Positions 19,459 through 30,287 of a stretch of 64,000 bases of DNA are shown here, piece by piece. The DNA is from Methanobacteriales archaeon HGW-Methanobacteriales-1 (GTDB taxonomy: Archaea > Methanobacteriota > Methanobacteria > Methanobacteriales > Methanobacteriaceae): contig PGYO01000010.1 in the NCBI GenBank assembly GCA_002839705.1, positions 1 through 64,000 of the forward strand, read 5' to 3'. The position numbers and the translations under genes are program-made. A model generated the notes under the pieces. That model was not told the DNA's origin. It did no database searches and saw nothing but the letters and a program-made list of their open reading frames with translations. How positions within the stretch are numbered: the stretch's first letter is position 1; every line of letters starts with the position of its first letter.

Positions 19459-20709
19459 ATGGAAAGTTACATTCAAAACTTATTTGCAGAAAGAATCGGT
19501 GGAAAGGACTTTGGTAAAGATAATGTCCTTTATAAATTTGAAAAAATAAAAAGGGCAAAAAAAGCAGCTAAAATGAAATTTCCAGATATAGAACTAATAG
19601 ACCTGGGTGTAGGAGAGCCAGATGAAATGGCTGATGATTTTGCGCTGGAAGTGCTTTCAAAAGAGGTTTATAAACATGAAAATAGAGGATACTCTGATAA
19701 TGGTATTCAAAGTCTCAAAGATGAGATTCCAAAGTATATGGATAAGGTATTTGGAGTGAAAAATCTGGACCCCTTAACTGAAGTAATACATTCTATGGGA
19801 TCCAAACCTGCTCTGGCCTATATTGCATCAGTATTTATCAATCCGGGTGATATTACTCTAATGACTACGCCAGGTTATCCGGTTACAGCAACCCATACGC
19901 AATGGTATGGGGGTAAGGTAGAAAACCTCCCATTATTAGAAGAAAATAATTTCTTACCTGATTTAAGCAAAATACCTCTGGAAGTGGCAAACAAGGCCAA
20001 GGTTCTTTACTTAAATTATCCTAACAACCCTACCGGTGCCCAGGCCACTAAAAAATTCTATCGGGAAGTTGTTGATTTCGCTTTTGATTATGAGATAGCT
20101 GTGATTCAAGATGCGGCCTATGCTGCATTAACTTATGGAGATAAACCATTATCTTTCCTTAGTATTAAAGGTTCCAAGGAAGTAGGTATTGAAATTCATA
20201 GTTTTTCCAAAGCATTTAACATGACTGGGTGGAGGCTGGCTTTTATAGCTGGTAATGAATTAATAGTAAGTGGATTTGCAGCAGTGAAGGATAATTTTGA
20301 TAGCGGGCAGTTCATTCCTATTCAAAAAGCTGGAATGCACTGTTTAAAAAATCCAGAAATCACCGAAAAAATAAGGATTAAATATGAGCGAAGGCTTTCT
20401 AAAATGGTTGATATATTAAATAGCATTGGTTTTAATGTCAGAATGCCTGGCGGGACTTTTTATCTTTACATAAAAATACCAAAAGGTACCAAAGATGGTC
20501 TAATCTTCACCAGTGCTGAGGAATTCTCACAGTACCTTATAAAAGAAAAATTAATCTCCACGGTTCCCTGGGAGGATGCTGGTAATTATATTCGAATGGC
20601 TGCATGTTTTGAAGCATTCAAAGACGGTAAAATTTCTCTTGAAGAGGAGAATAGGATTTTGGGTGAGCTTAAAAATAGGCTGGAAGATGTGGAATTTGTA
20701 TTTGAATAA
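19459..20709 (+). CDS. dapL: LL-diaminopimelate aminotransferase (class I/II PLP aminotransferase)
   Basis: 416 residues from the ATG at 19459, with GAGGTGGG upstream; a GTG three codons earlier overlaps that RBS. PLP aminotransferase fold I motifs: IDLGVGEPDE, YPNNPTGAQ, DAAYAAL, and SFSKAFNMTGWRLAFIAG with the PLP lysine. Closest to the methanogen DapL2-type enzyme that converts tetrahydrodipicolinate directly to LL-diaminopimelate for lysine. Assignment to this activity rather than another aminotransferase is by overall pattern. Confidence 0.75.
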   Translation: MESYIQNLFAERIGGKDFGKDNVLYKFEKIKRAKKAAKMKFPDIELIDLGVGEPDEMADDFALEVLSKEVYKHENRGYSDNGIQSLKDEIPKYMDKVFGVKNLDPLTEVIHSMGSKPALAYIASVFINPGDITLMTTPGYPVTATHTQWYGGKVENLPLLEENNFLPDLSKIPLEVANKAKVLYLNYPNNPTGAQATKKFYREVVDFAFDYEIAVIQDAAYAALTYGDKPLSFLSIKGSKEVGIEIHSFSKAFNMTGWRLAFIAGNELIVSGFAAVKDNFDSGQFIPIQKAGMHCLKNPEITEKIRIKYERRLSKMVDILNSIGFNVRMPGGTFYLYIKIPKGTKDGLIFTSAEEFSQYLIKEKLISTVPWEDAGNYIRMAACFEAFKDGKISLEEENRILGELKNRLEDVEFVFE

Positions 20710-21414
<705 letters not shown>

Positions 21415-21641
21415 ACTCCCTTTTGGTTTATATTCGTTCAATTAAATAATAAAATAATTACATTGCATTAAATCGGTTTTTTAACCAATATTTAAATATT
21501 TTATTTGATATTATAATGCTTTTGATTAATATTGATTGTATAAAGTCTTTTTATAATATTAAATTGACTTTTAAGCAATCTCATTTTATTTAAGTTTATA
21601 TTCCATCAGGATATCACGTCTTATTTTAGGAGGACTTAACA

Positions 21642-21827
21642 ATGAAAGGTACACCATCATTTGGTAAAAGGAATAAGAAGACTCACATCCGATGTAGAAG
21701 ATGTGGACGAAATGCTTATCATGCTCGCCAAAAAGTATGTGCTTCCTGCGGCTTTGGTAAAACCAAACGTATTAGAAGATACAGCTGGCAGAACAAGAAA
21801 GTAACTACCGGTATAAGGTTGAAATAG
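21642..21827 (+). CDS. rpl37e: Large ribosomal subunit protein eL37 (L37e)
   Basis: 61 residues, highly basic, with the zinc ribbon [22 protein letters not shown] and the family start [21 protein letters not shown]. The length is normal for the archaeal protein. TTAGGAGG precedes the ATG. Its stop is immediately followed by the ATG of the TOPRIM gene, so the two are co-transcribed. Confidence 0.97.
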   Translation: MKGTPSFGKRNKKTHIRCRRCGRNAYHARQKVCASCGFGKTKRIRRYSWQNKKVTTGIRLK

Positions 21828-22811
21828 ATGGATAATACTAGTCCTATTGATGTTCGAATAATCGTAGAAGGCGCTTCTGATGTGGAAAGTGTTTCTAAGG
21901 CCATGCAAGGTGTGGCTTTAGGCGCTGAATACCATATCACTATCTCTTCTATAATACCTACCACTAGCCTTGAAATTGCTCAAAGGGCGGTTCAAGGGGC
22001 AGACGTGGTTTTAATAGCCACTGATGTGGATGCTCCTGGAAGAGAATTGGCTGAAAAATATCAGGAAGCATTAAAAGATCAGGTAGGCCATTTAGAACGC
22101 ATGAAATTTCCTTATGGGCACGATGTGGAATACATTGACCCGATTTTAATAAGGGATGAAATTAAAAATGCAATCATTAGGGCGGGACTATCATCTATAA
22201 GTTACATTAAATATTTTAGAGAACTGGAAACTGAACTGGACGCTTCAACTGATAAACTAAGAGAAATTTCAGTGGAAAATCAAGAACTTCGCAGCGATAA
22301 TCACGATACACAAGAAAAGCTGGAAGAAACTATCCAGATCAATCAGCAACTTCAGGAAGACTTACAAGCCCTTCACGATGATTCACATCAAGTGAAAAAG
22401 GAATATGCTCAGCTGAAGAATAGATGTTCACGTCTCCAGGAAAAAAATTTATTAGAAGTTTTTTCTATTAAAAAGCTTTGGAATGAAGCTTTTGATCAAA
22501 TATTAAAAGAAGAAGATCAAATTATTTTTGCTACTAATCAATTTAAACCAGATAATATTGTGGTTGGTCAGGGCTGGATTAGTGCCCGATCCCGCGATGA
22601 AGCCATGGAATGGCTGAAAGTTATTAAAACTGCTTTAATTTTTATAGATCCTAATACTACTGAAACTGATTCTTCAATATCTGAAAAAATGAGTGAATTT
22701 TCAAATTCACACGTAGATTCGGATATTCTGAATAAAAAATTTAAAAATTCTGAAGATTCAAATGAAGAAGAAGATAGGTTGGACAAGAGATTTAAAAACA
22801 TATTTGATTAG
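21828..22811 (+). CDS. TOPRIM-domain protein with coiled coil
   Basis: 327 residues. Residues 5-110 are a TOPRIM domain with the catalytic-type Glu in [13 protein letters not shown] and the metal DxD in [14 protein letters not shown]. Residues 120-205 form a long coiled coil ([26 protein letters not shown] onward). A C-terminal domain contains [16 protein letters not shown], and the tail is acidic. TOPRIM domains occur in topoisomerases, primases and nucleases; this lone-domain archaeal family has no function I can name. It abuts the L37e stop codon and precedes purF by 50 bp. Confidence 0.8.
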   Translation: MDNTSPIDVRIIVEGASDVESVSKAMQGVALGAEYHITISSIIPTTSLEIAQRAVQGADVVLIATDVDAPGRELAEKYQEALKDQVGHLERMKFPYGHDVEYIDPILIRDEIKNAIIRAGLSSISYIKYFRELETELDASTDKLREISVENQELRSDNHDTQEKLEETIQINQQLQEDLQALHDDSHQVKKEYAQLKNRCSRLQEKNLLEVFSIKKLWNEAFDQILKEEDQIIFATNQFKPDNIVVGQGWISARSRDEAMEWLKVIKTALIFIDPNTTETDSSISEKMSEFSNSHVDSDILNKKFKNSEDSNEEEDRLDKRFKNIFD

Positions 22812-22861
22812 TTTTTTATCATTTTCACACCCTTATAACACTGGGAAACGGAGAATCCAAA

Positions 22862-24262
22862 TTGCGAGATAAATGTGGTATTGTTGGTATATATTCCTCT
22901 GATAAATCTAGAGACGTCGCAACCCCTATTTACTATGGTCTTTTTGCTCTGCAACACCGTGGTCAAGAGGCCGCAGGCATATCTGCCCATAATGGTGAAG
23001 AAATTAGCACATACAAGGGAATGGGATTGGTTTGCGATGTATTTAACAATGGAGAGATTGAGGGATTAGAAGGAAACGTAGGCATTGGCCACGTAAGATA
23101 TTCGACTACTGGAAAATCAAAATTAAAAAATACACAGCCATTTACCAGTGAATTCCAGGACGGTCGTATTGCCATTGCTCATAATGGAGATATAATCAAT
23201 TCTATGGAACTTCGCCAAGAATTGGTAGATAAAGGCCATGAGTTCAAATCGACCACGGATTCTGAGGTTATCAGTCATATGCTGAGCAGTGAGTATGCTA
23301 AAAGCATGAACATGGTAAAATCCATTGAAAATGTGGCTGAAAAACTTATAGGGTCGTATTCATTAGTTGTTCTTTTAAATCATGAATTATATGTTGTCAG
23401 AGATCCAGTAGGAATAAAACCACTGGCTCTTGGTGAAAAGAATGGCTTGAAGATGGTGGCATCTGAATCGGTTGCTTTTGATGTGGTTGGTGCAGATTAT
23501 ATTCGGGATGTGGAACCTGGAGAAATATTACTTTTAAATGAAAAAATTTACTCTCACAAAATGAAAATTGCAGAAAGCACGCCTCGTGCACATTGCATGT
23601 TTGAATACGTTTATTTTGCCAGACCAGACAGTATTCTGGATGGAAAGAATGTTTATAATGTCCGCTTAAATATTGGCCGAGAACTTCATAGGGAGTTCCC
23701 AGTTGATGCAGATGTTGTTATGCCTGTTCCAGATTCTGCAATAACGGCAGCTATTGGCTATTCCAGGGCATCAGGACTACCTTATGGTGAAGGTCTAATT
23801 AAAAATCGTTATGTAGGTCGTACATTTATCATGCCCACTCAAGAAGAGCGTGAAATGTCTGTAAAACTCAAAATGAATCCTATCAAGTCAGAACTGGAAG
23901 GTAAAAGCATTGTTCTGGTTGATGATAGTATTGTTAGGGGAACTACTTCCAAGGCTATTATTGATGTTTTGAAAGAAGCTGGAGTAAAAGAAGTTCACTT
24001 AAGAGTAGGTTGCCCACCTATTATTTCCCCATGTTATTATGGTATTGCTATGGCCTCTAAAAAAGAGCTTGTAGCAGCTAATAATTCTGTTGAGGAAATT
24101 AGAAAGTCACTGGGTGTTGCCTCACTGGGTTACCTCTCCATTGACTCGCTTAAAAAGTGTATTGGTCTTGATGAGGAAAAACTTTGTATGGGATGTTTGA
24201 ATGGAAAGTACCCAACAGAACTACCTAAAAATCTTAAAGAATATGAATCATGTCGTTGTTAA
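22862..24262 (+). CDS. purF: Amidophosphoribosyltransferase PurF
   Basis: 466 residues from a TTG start with CGGAGA upstream. The N-terminal Ntn glutaminase is released at Cys5 ([13 protein letters not shown]), and [11 protein letters not shown] and AHNGDI are glutaminase motifs. The PRPP-binding loop is [16 protein letters not shown]-terminal cysteines (SPCYYGI and [13 protein letters not shown]) fit the 4Fe-4S type of enzyme. It commits PRPP to purine synthesis, giving 5-phosphoribosylamine. Last gene of the Lsm-L37e-TOPRIM run. A perfect 11-bp inverted repeat follows the stop. Confidence 0.96.
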   Translation: MRDKCGIVGIYSSDKSRDVATPIYYGLFALQHRGQEAAGISAHNGEEISTYKGMGLVCDVFNNGEIEGLEGNVGIGHVRYSTTGKSKLKNTQPFTSEFQDGRIAIAHNGDIINSMELRQELVDKGHEFKSTTDSEVISHMLSSEYAKSMNMVKSIENVAEKLIGSYSLVVLLNHELYVVRDPVGIKPLALGEKNGLKMVASESVAFDVVGADYIRDVEPGEILLLNEKIYSHKMKIAESTPRAHCMFEYVYFARPDSILDGKNVYNVRLNIGRELHREFPVDADVVMPVPDSAITAAIGYSRASGLPYGEGLIKNRYVGRTFIMPTQEEREMSVKLKMNPIKSELEGKSIVLVDDSIVRGTTSKAIIDVLKEAGVKEVHLRVGCPPIISPCYYGIAMASKKELVAANNSVEEIRKSLGVASLGYLSIDSLKKCIGLDEEKLCMGCLNGKYPTELPKNLKEYESCRC

Positions 24263-24264
24263 TG

Positions 24265-24291
24265 TTTAAATCATTGAAATAATGATTTAAA
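24265..24291 (+). terminator. Inverted repeat after purF
   Basis: TTTAAATCATT - GAAAT - AATGATTTAAA, a perfect 11-bp stem with a 5-nt loop starting two bases after the purF stop. It lacks a strong T-run but is well placed for a 3'-end structure. Confidence 0.45.
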
Positions 24292-24508
24292 TAAATGATT
24301 TAATATCCTTTATTTCATTAATATGGATTTCATTTACAACTATTTTTAATTTTATTTTTATAATAATGAATAAATATTTTAATTAATTATAATGAACCAT
24401 TATAATGAACAAATATTACTACAAATTTTAAAACTTTGATTTGGATAAAATTAATAATATTTATTAAAAATTCATTAAATTGCATAAAAATTGATAGTAG
24501 ATGAATAT

Positions 24509-25705
24509 ATGGTTGAATTACTCGCTCCTGCAAAGGATTTCAAGGCTTTAACTGCTGCTCTAAAAAATGGTGCAGATTCTATTTATGTAGGTATTGAAGG
24601 ATGTAATATGCGGGCCAATGTTTCTAATTTCACTCTTGAAACACTTAAAAGTGCCGTGAAACAATGCCATGATTCAGATAATAAAATATATGTCTGTACC
24701 AATACCATAATGAAAAATAAGGATATTAATTACTTTAAAAATATTTTACCAGTAATCCATTCTTATGAGGTGGATGCCTTAATTATTTCTGATTTAGGGG
24801 CTCTTAAACTTGCAAGAGAAGAGGGCATTGAAACTCATATGAGTATTCAGGCCAATATTTCTAATTTTGAATCTTTAAATTTATTGGAAGAGCTGGGAGT
24901 TAAACGGGTTGTTCTCTCCCGAGAATTATCACTTCCAGAGATAAAGGAAATTAAAGAAAACACTAATCTGGAAATTGAAACCTTCGTACATGGGGCCATG
25001 TGTGTGGCCGTATCCGGTAGATGTTTTTTAAGTTCTCATCTTTACCATAAAAGTGCTAACTGTGGAGACTGTTTACAGCCCTGCCGTAAAGAGTGGAAAC
25101 TCGTGTCTGAAGATGATGATTCATTTGATTTAGTTCAAACTGAAAATGAAAGCCATATCCTGAGTCCTAAAGACATTTGTATGATAAAACACATTCCCGA
25201 ACTCATGGATGCCGGAATTGATGCCTTTAAACTTGAAGGAAGGGCCAGGCCAGCGGACTATGTGGCCACGGTAACTAAAACTTATCGGGAAGCTATTGAT
25301 AGATATGAGTCGGGTAACTGGGAATTCCAGGAAAGATGGGCAGATGAACTTAAAAAAGTTTTTAATAGAGGATTTGATACTGGTTTTTACTTTAAAAATC
25401 CCTATAAAACCAGTATAGATAATGAATCTAATTATATTAAAAAAGACACGGGTTTAGTAGTTAATTATTATAAAAATGTTTCCGCAGCAGAAATAAGACT
25501 TTTTGACGACCTGAAAATTGGTGATGAAATCATCATTCAGGGAAATAAGACGGGATCTATTACGCAAATGGTTGAATCAATGCAAATTGATGGTAAAAAT
25601 ATTAAAGAAGCTAAAAAAGGCCAAAATGTGGGACTAATGATTAAATATCAAGTAAGGCCTAATGATATTGTTTATAAAAGGATTTTAAGAAATAATAAAC
25701 TATAA
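24509..25705 (+). CDS. Peptidase U32 family protein
   Basis: 398 residues from the ATG at 24509 ([28 protein letters not shown]), the usual U32 start; an upstream in-frame TTG has no RBS. The U32 signature [20 protein letters not shown] is present, followed by the cysteine set [12 protein letters not shown]. Bacterial members in this family include collagenase-like proteases and the RlhA/UbiU-type hydroxylation proteins that bind Fe-S clusters; which activity applies here cannot be told. It converges on the MFS gene. Confidence 0.85.
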   Translation: MVELLAPAKDFKALTAALKNGADSIYVGIEGCNMRANVSNFTLETLKSAVKQCHDSDNKIYVCTNTIMKNKDINYFKNILPVIHSYEVDALIISDLGALKLAREEGIETHMSIQANISNFESLNLLEELGVKRVVLSRELSLPEIKEIKENTNLEIETFVHGAMCVAVSGRCFLSSHLYHKSANCGDCLQPCRKEWKLVSEDDDSFDLVQTENESHILSPKDICMIKHIPELMDAGIDAFKLEGRARPADYVATVTKTYREAIDRYESGNWEFQERWADELKKVFNRGFDTGFYFKNPYKTSIDNESNYIKKDTGLVVNYYKNVSAAEIRLFDDLKIGDEIIIQGNKTGSITQMVESMQIDGKNIKEAKKGQNVGLMIKYQVRPNDIVYKRILRNNKL

Positions 25706-25763
25706 TATCAACTATATTTCAAATAATCTTTCTAATTGTTCTAAAAATAAAATAAAAATAAAT

Positions 25764-25787
25764 CCCGAACACAAAAATGTGTCCCGG
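25764..25787. terminator. Hairpin between convergent U32 and MFS genes
   Basis: An imperfect stem around ACAC-AAAAAT-GTGT flanked by CCCGA and CCCGG lies midway between two convergent stop codons. It is a reasonable bidirectional terminator, though the outer stem has mismatches. Confidence 0.35.
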
Positions 25788-25829
25788 CCAAATTCATGGA
25801 ATTTTATAAATTATTTATTTAATTATTCA

Positions 25830-27299
25830 TTATACGTTTTCTAAAAATTCTTCTGACATCTCATCTTCAACAGTTTCTTTAGGGTCACTTAAACTTGCTT
25901 CTTTAAGGAAAAATGCAATAATTAAACCAGCAAAGGCCAATATTATAGATACCATGAAGATGTTTTGAATGGATAAAGTTAAAATTTCTTTTTGACTTAA
26001 ATTAACTGCTGCTGAACTGTTCATGGAATAGTTCATTATAAATCCAAATATGGGGATGGCCACGGTGGCCCCTACATTTCTGAAAAACTGCATAGCAGCT
26101 GTAGTAATCCCTATTTCTCTACGCGAAAAAGCATCCTGCACACTTATGGTAAATACAGTGTACATTATTCCAGATCCTAAACCAAGAATGGTTGAATAGG
26201 CCAGTAGTTCATAAGGGGAGGTATTCACATTCATGGTTGCCAACAGGATAACTCCCACTCCTGTAATTAAAAATTCTGCTATAGCCAGCTTTTTATATTT
26301 TCCAGTTCTGGAAATAATCTGTCCTGCAATGTTAGCTGATATGGTGAGACTTATGAGCATAGGAATCATTAATAATCCTGAATTAGTGGCACTCATTCCT
26401 AAAACGCCTTGAGCAAATAAGGGGACATAAATTATCCCACAAAATATCAATGCACTTGCTAAAAAGTTTTCTATAGATGAAATAGTAAATGTTGAATTTT
26501 TAAATAGATACATGGGTAAAATCGGTTCTATAGCTTTTTTTTCAGCCCAGATAAACAATACAAACATCATCGCTGAAAACATAAACAATCCTATTATTTC
26601 AACTAAAGGATAAGCATTTAAATCTTGGGCCAGTGTTAATCCTAAAAAAAGCCCACTTAAAGCTAAGGTAAAGGTTATAATACCGGAATAATCAATAACT
26701 TTTTTTACACCATCTAATTTTAAATCAGGGAGTGAATTCATCAGCATTCCTATAGCTACAATTCCTATGGGGACATTAACGAAAAATATCCATCTCCAGC
26801 CCACAGTGTCTGTAATTACTCCACCTAATATAGGGCCTAAAACACTGGAAACACCAAAAACAGAGGCCAGTATTCCCATATATTTACTTCGCTCTCGAGG
26901 AGAGAAAATTTCTCCCACTACAATAAATGGCAGGGCTATTAAAATACCACCCCCAATACCCTGAATTCCTCTAAATATAATTAATTCCATCATATTGGTT
27001 GAAAAACCACACATAATTGAAGCTATTACAAATATGGCTATTCCCAGGATTAAAATATTTTTTCTACCATAAATATCAGATAATTTTCCAAATAATATGA
27101 TTGCAATGGTTGAAGATAGCATGTAGGACGTAAATGGCCATACATAGTATTCCATACCTTGCAGGTTACTGATAATTTGGGGCATGGCCGTACCAATTAT
27201 GGAATTATCCAGTGCCGCCACCAGGAGTCCCAACATTAATCCGGCCATGATAAAGACCAGATTCTTGTCTTGTTTGGTAGTAGTTGATTCAGTATTCAT
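25830..27299 (-). CDS. MFS drug/H+ antiporter, 14-TM DHA2 (EmrB/QacA) family
   Basis: 489 residues from the ATG at 27299; a GTG three codons upstream overlaps the MarR stop. About 14 transmembrane helices. Family motifs: ALDNSIIGTAMPQI (motif D1), GKLSDIYGRKNILILG (motif A) and GVSSVLGPILGGVITDTVGWRWIFFVNVPIG (motif C, antiporter). It should export toxic compounds using the proton gradient. It is coupled to the upstream MarR regulator, whose stop lies six bases before this ATG, so it is likely controlled by it. Confidence 0.9.
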   Translation of the reverse strand: MNTESTTTKQDKNLVFIMAGLMLGLLVAALDNSIIGTAMPQIISNLQGMEYYVWPFTSYMLSSTIAIILFGKLSDIYGRKNILILGIAIFVIASIMCGFSTNMMELIIFRGIQGIGGGILIALPFIVVGEIFSPRERSKYMGILASVFGVSSVLGPILGGVITDTVGWRWIFFVNVPIGIVAIGMLMNSLPDLKLDGVKKVIDYSGIITFTLALSGLFLGLTLAQDLNAYPLVEIIGLFMFSAMMFVLFIWAEKKAIEPILPMYLFKNSTFTISSIENFLASALIFCGIIYVPLFAQGVLGMSATNSGLLMIPMLISLTISANIAGQIISRTGKYKKLAIAEFLITGVGVILLATMNVNTSPYELLAYSTILGLGSGIMYTVFTISVQDAFSRREIGITTAAMQFFRNVGATVAIPIFGFIMNYSMNSSAAVNLSQKEILTLSIQNIFMVSIILAFAGLIIAFFLKEASLSDPKETVEDEMSEEFLENV

Positions 27300-27304
27300 G
27301 ATAT

Positions 27305-27772
27305 TCACTCGCAGTTTATTTTAAAAACCAGGTTTTTTATGGTTTCTAAGGAGTCATTCAATGCTTTATATTCGTCTTGATTGAGATGGGAAATATTATT
27401 TCTAATAATTTTTTCTACTATTTCCCGGGATTCCACTAAAAACTGGATGCCCTCAGGGGTTATGTCAATATTGGTAATTCTTCGATCTGTCTCATGTGGT
27501 GAACGGATAACATGACCTTCTTTAACCAGATTATCAATATAAATTGTCATATTAGGCTTAGATATAAATAAAATTCTTCCAATTGTAGATATGGACATGG
27601 TTCCATGGACTTTCAATGTTCCCAGTATCTGATAGTATCCTGCTGATTTGGATTTTTGATTTTCATGATCCACTGACATTTTCAGCTTTCTATAAAATAG
27701 GGGATAATAAATTAATAGATTATCAACCATATTTTGAAATTCTGGTTTTTTAATATTCTTATTTTCTTCCAT
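27305..27772 (-). CDS. MarR-family transcriptional regulator
   Basis: 155 residues with a winged helix: AGYYQILGTLKVHGTMSISTIGRILFISKPNMTIYIDNLVKEGHVIRSPHETDRRITNIDITPEGIQFL, the MarR recognition helix and DxRR wing. GGTGGGATA precedes the ATG. It is the first gene of a two-gene operon with the MFS exporter, the usual repressor-pump pairing. Inverted repeats near its promoter (27867-27875 and 27918-27938) are candidate operators. Confidence 0.9.
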   Translation of the reverse strand: MEENKNIKKPEFQNMVDNLLIYYPLFYRKLKMSVDHENQKSKSAGYYQILGTLKVHGTMSISTIGRILFISKPNMTIYIDNLVKEGHVIRSPHETDRRITNIDITPEGIQFLVESREIVEKIIRNNISHLNQDEYKALNDSLETIKNLVFKINCE

Positions 27773-27866
27773 TATCCCACCATATTTATTTTATAATGAA
27801 TTAACTGAATAATAATGACTTTAAATTCATTTTTTATTTTTTTTTTATTTTTTTATGATTAACTAA

Positions 27867-27938
27867 TTGGACCAAATTAATTATATAAAACTTTAATATA
27901 ATTAGTTATGTACTTTAATAGTTACTAACTTTAACTAT
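27867..27938 (-). promoter_or_regulatory. Candidate MarR operators and marR promoter
   Basis: A minus-strand TATA-like TTTTATATAA lies at 27881-27890. The palindrome TTGGACCAA (27867-27875) sits between it and the expected start site, and a second perfect inverted repeat, ATAGTTA-N7-TAACTAT (27918-27938), lies just upstream. Both are placed where a MarR dimer could autoregulate. The remainder of the 316-bp divergent gap is T-rich. Confidence 0.45.
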
Positions 27939-28088
27939 TTTTTTTAATTATTTTCTATTTAAAGTTTTTGACCACTATTTTTAAATTACACCAAAAGAAT
28001 TACTATAAAAAGGAATATAACATTATTATTCTAAGTATAATTATAAAATGATAATTTTAGTATTAATCAGTTAATAGGAGTTGAAATT

Positions 28089-28571
28089 ATGATTAGTGTT
28101 CAAGAAGCCATGCAAAAAGAGGTCATTACTTTAAGGAAAGTAGAAAAAATCGAAGAAGCGGCTAGAATTTTAAGGGAGAAAAAAATCAGCGGAGCACCCG
28201 TAGTGGATGAAGATAATAAAATGATTGGTATTGTCAGTGAAGGCGATATCATGAGACTTCTGGAATTCCATTCCCCTAATTTAAACCTTATTTTACCTTC
28301 TCCTCTTGATTTAATAGAATTACCAATAAGGATGAAATCGGAATATGATGAGATTTCAGCCGGCCTAAAAAAAGCATCTCTGGTGATGGTACATGAAATA
28401 ATGACCAAAAAATTGATTACTATCTCTCCAGAAAAGTCCATTTCAGATGCTGCAGAACAAATGGACATGCACAAAGTAAAAAGATTACCTGTTTTAGATG
28501 AAAAAGGTGATCTAATTGGTATCATTACCAGAGGAGATATCATCGGTGCACTGGTGAAATCCAATGAGTAA
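28089..28571 (+). CDS. Two-CBS-domain protein
   Basis: 160 residues made of two CBS domains: VQEAMQKEVITLRKVEKIEEAARILREKKISGAPVVDEDNKMIGIVSEGDIM and HEIMTKKLITISPEKSISDAAEQMDMHKVKRLPVLDEKGDLIGIITRGDII. CBS pairs bind adenine nucleotides and act as energy sensors. GGAGTTGAAATT precedes the ATG. Its last codons overlap the start of cfbC by 8 bp, so the two are translated together; a regulatory link to F430 synthesis is an inference from that coupling. Confidence 0.88.
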   Translation: MISVQEAMQKEVITLRKVEKIEEAARILREKKISGAPVVDEDNKMIGIVSEGDIMRLLEFHSPNLNLILPSPLDLIELPIRMKSEYDEISAGLKKASLVMVHEIMTKKLITISPEKSISDAAEQMDMHKVKRLPVLDEKGDLIGIITRGDIIGALVKSNE

Positions 28572-29433
28572 AAATAAGTGTATGGTTACTCCCCTGAATA
28601 AACAAATTACTGAGCCGATAGATAAGGCCATAAATAAATCCATTACTAAGCGTATAGCCATTTATGGTAAGGGTGGAATTGGAAAATCAACTATTGTCTC
28701 CAATATAGCTGCAGCCTATTCTGAAAACCACAAGGTGCTGGTCATAGGATGCGATCCTAAAGCAGACACTACTCGTACACTCTATGGAAACCGGCTTCCT
28801 ACGGTACTGGATGTTTTGAAAACCAAAAGGCAGGCCCAGGTTGAAGATGTTATCTTCGAGGGATTCAACCAGGTAATGTGTGTGGAAAGCGGAGGGCCAG
28901 AACCCGGAGTGGGGTGTGCTGGTCGTGGTGTTATTGTGGCCATGAATCTCCTGGAAAAGCTTCAGGTATTCAGTGAAGACTTGGATGTAGTTATTTATGA
29001 TGTCCTGGGGGATGTAGTCTGTGGAGGCTTTGCAGTCCCTCTACGGGAGAATTTTGCCGACGAGGTCTACATCGTCACTTCTGGAGAATACATGGCCCTT
29101 TATGCGGCCAATAATATTTCAAAAGGAATCAAGAAGCTTAAAGGGAACCTGGGCGGAATTATATGTAACTGCAAGGGCATAGAAAATGAGGAAGAAATTG
29201 TAGCCCAATTCGCCCAAGAAATAGGATCTAGAGTTATTAATATAATTCCTCGCAGTGAACTGGTCCAAAAAAGTGAAATTGAGGCTAAAACAGTTTTGGA
29301 GAAGTATCCTGAATCAGAACAATCTGACTTGTACCGTAAATTGTCTGAGGATATTTACCACAACACAGAATTTACAGTTCCTCGCCCCATGGAAATTGAA
29401 GAATTTGAGGAGTTTTTTAGAAGATTCCATTGA
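28564..29433 (+). CDS. cfbC: Ni-sirohydrochlorin a,c-diamide reductive cyclase, ATPase subunit CfbC
   Basis: 289 residues of the NifH/BchL superfamily. P-loop IYGKGGIGKSTIVSN, and the two 4Fe-4S cysteines in GPEPGVGCAGRG and YDVLGDVVCGGFAVPL. The divergent 'class IV' pattern (IGCDPKADTTRTLYGNRLPTVLDVLK) marks the methanogen protein that works with CfbD to reduce and cyclise the F430 precursor. An extra N-terminal 30 residues precede the P-loop domain. No cfbD is seen nearby. It overlaps the CBS gene by 8 bp. Confidence 0.9.
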   Translation: MSKNKCMVTPLNKQITEPIDKAINKSITKRIAIYGKGGIGKSTIVSNIAAAYSENHKVLVIGCDPKADTTRTLYGNRLPTVLDVLKTKRQAQVEDVIFEGFNQVMCVESGGPEPGVGCAGRGVIVAMNLLEKLQVFSEDLDVVIYDVLGDVVCGGFAVPLRENFADEVYIVTSGEYMALYAANNISKGIKKLKGNLGGIICNCKGIENEEEIVAQFAQEIGSRVINIIPRSELVQKSEIEAKTVLEKYPESEQSDLYRKLSEDIYHNTEFTVPRPMEIEEFEEFFRRFH

Positions 29434-29467
29434 TAATGGGATTAATTCAATTTCTTTAATTCCACAA

Positions 29468-29932
29468 TTATTTTTTATTTTTATTTTTACTATTTTTATT
29501 TTTATTAAAATCATCTAAATTATTAAATGATAATTCTAACTTTTCAAATGCACTTAAAACCCATTTCAACGCATTATCATAGTCTTCAAAGTAAAAGAGA
29601 TGTGACCCACAACTACAATCAGAACAACCAAATCGGATTATAGGGGATGATTTATCTGAAATTAAAGAGGCCAGGGAACACTCTATTTTTTCTTCTCCAA
29701 TGGAATAAATCACTTCTTTTATATTAGAACTGGAATCCATCAGTAAATAATCAACGTGCCAGTGTAATTTCTTATCTGAAGATAAATGTCTCATCACCCG
29801 ACTTTCCAGGGAATTAAGGGCTGATCCCACGTAAATGTAAAACCCTCTTTTAAACTGCAGTTGCTCAAGTCTACCCACTGATATTTTAGAATCTTTTTCC
29901 ACTTCAATGATTAAACAGTAAGTTCCTTTCAT
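29468..29932 (-). CDS. DUF123 GIY-YIG-like protein
   Basis: 154 residues. Residues 1-110 are the DUF123 version of the GIY-YIG nuclease fold (GTYCLIIEVEKDSKISVGRLEQLQFKRGFYIYVGSALNSLESRVMRHL, then LHWHVDYLL), followed by CSDCSCGSHLFYFED with a likely metal-binding cysteine set. The GIY-YIG core is recognisable as GFYIYVGSA; nuclease activity is plausible but untested. AGGTG precedes the ATG. It converges with cfbC. Confidence 0.85.
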   Translation of the reverse strand: MKGTYCLIIEVEKDSKISVGRLEQLQFKRGFYIYVGSALNSLESRVMRHLSSDKKLHWHVDYLLMDSSSNIKEVIYSIGEEKIECSLASLISDKSSPIIRFGCSDCSCGSHLFYFEDYDNALKWVLSAFEKLELSFNNLDDFNKNKNSKNKNKK

Positions 29933-30114
29933 AAATTACACACCTGAGGATTATCTTATCTTTTACATGGATATAATTCGATTTAAAATCAATAATTCTG
30001 AAATTAATAATTAGCTATTTTATAAATACATTTATCTAATTAATAATACGCTATCAATTATAATAATATTCATATATTTCGAATCTAGACTACAGTTATA
30101 TTAATCAACCATAA

Positions 30115-30287
30115 ATTAATATAAGTTTTTGTGGGCATCATATCGCTTGGGGAGTTATAATCCGGGCAGTTGCAAAATGCTTCATATTATCCATATATTC
30201 TTGATTTTAATGGTTATTATGCTTACTTAGGAGTCCCCTATCCATAATCAAAGCTATTATTACTAAATAACAACTTGAAGTGATTTA
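30115..30287 (+). promoter_or_regulatory. Promoter and long, possibly structured leader of the DUF371 gene
   Basis: TTAATATAAG (30115-30123) is a TATA candidate that would start transcription near 30145, leaving a leader of about 145 nt. The leader is richer in G+C than its surroundings. GGGGA near 30150 can pair with TCCCC near 30235, with local hairpins between (for example GGA-GTTATAA-TCC). The 29933-30114 stretch before it is featureless AT-rich DNA. Confidence 0.35.

Noticed and set aside
28100-28564. 154-codon ORF antisense to the CBS gene
   Set aside because: Exact mirror of a well-supported CBS protein; no start signals.
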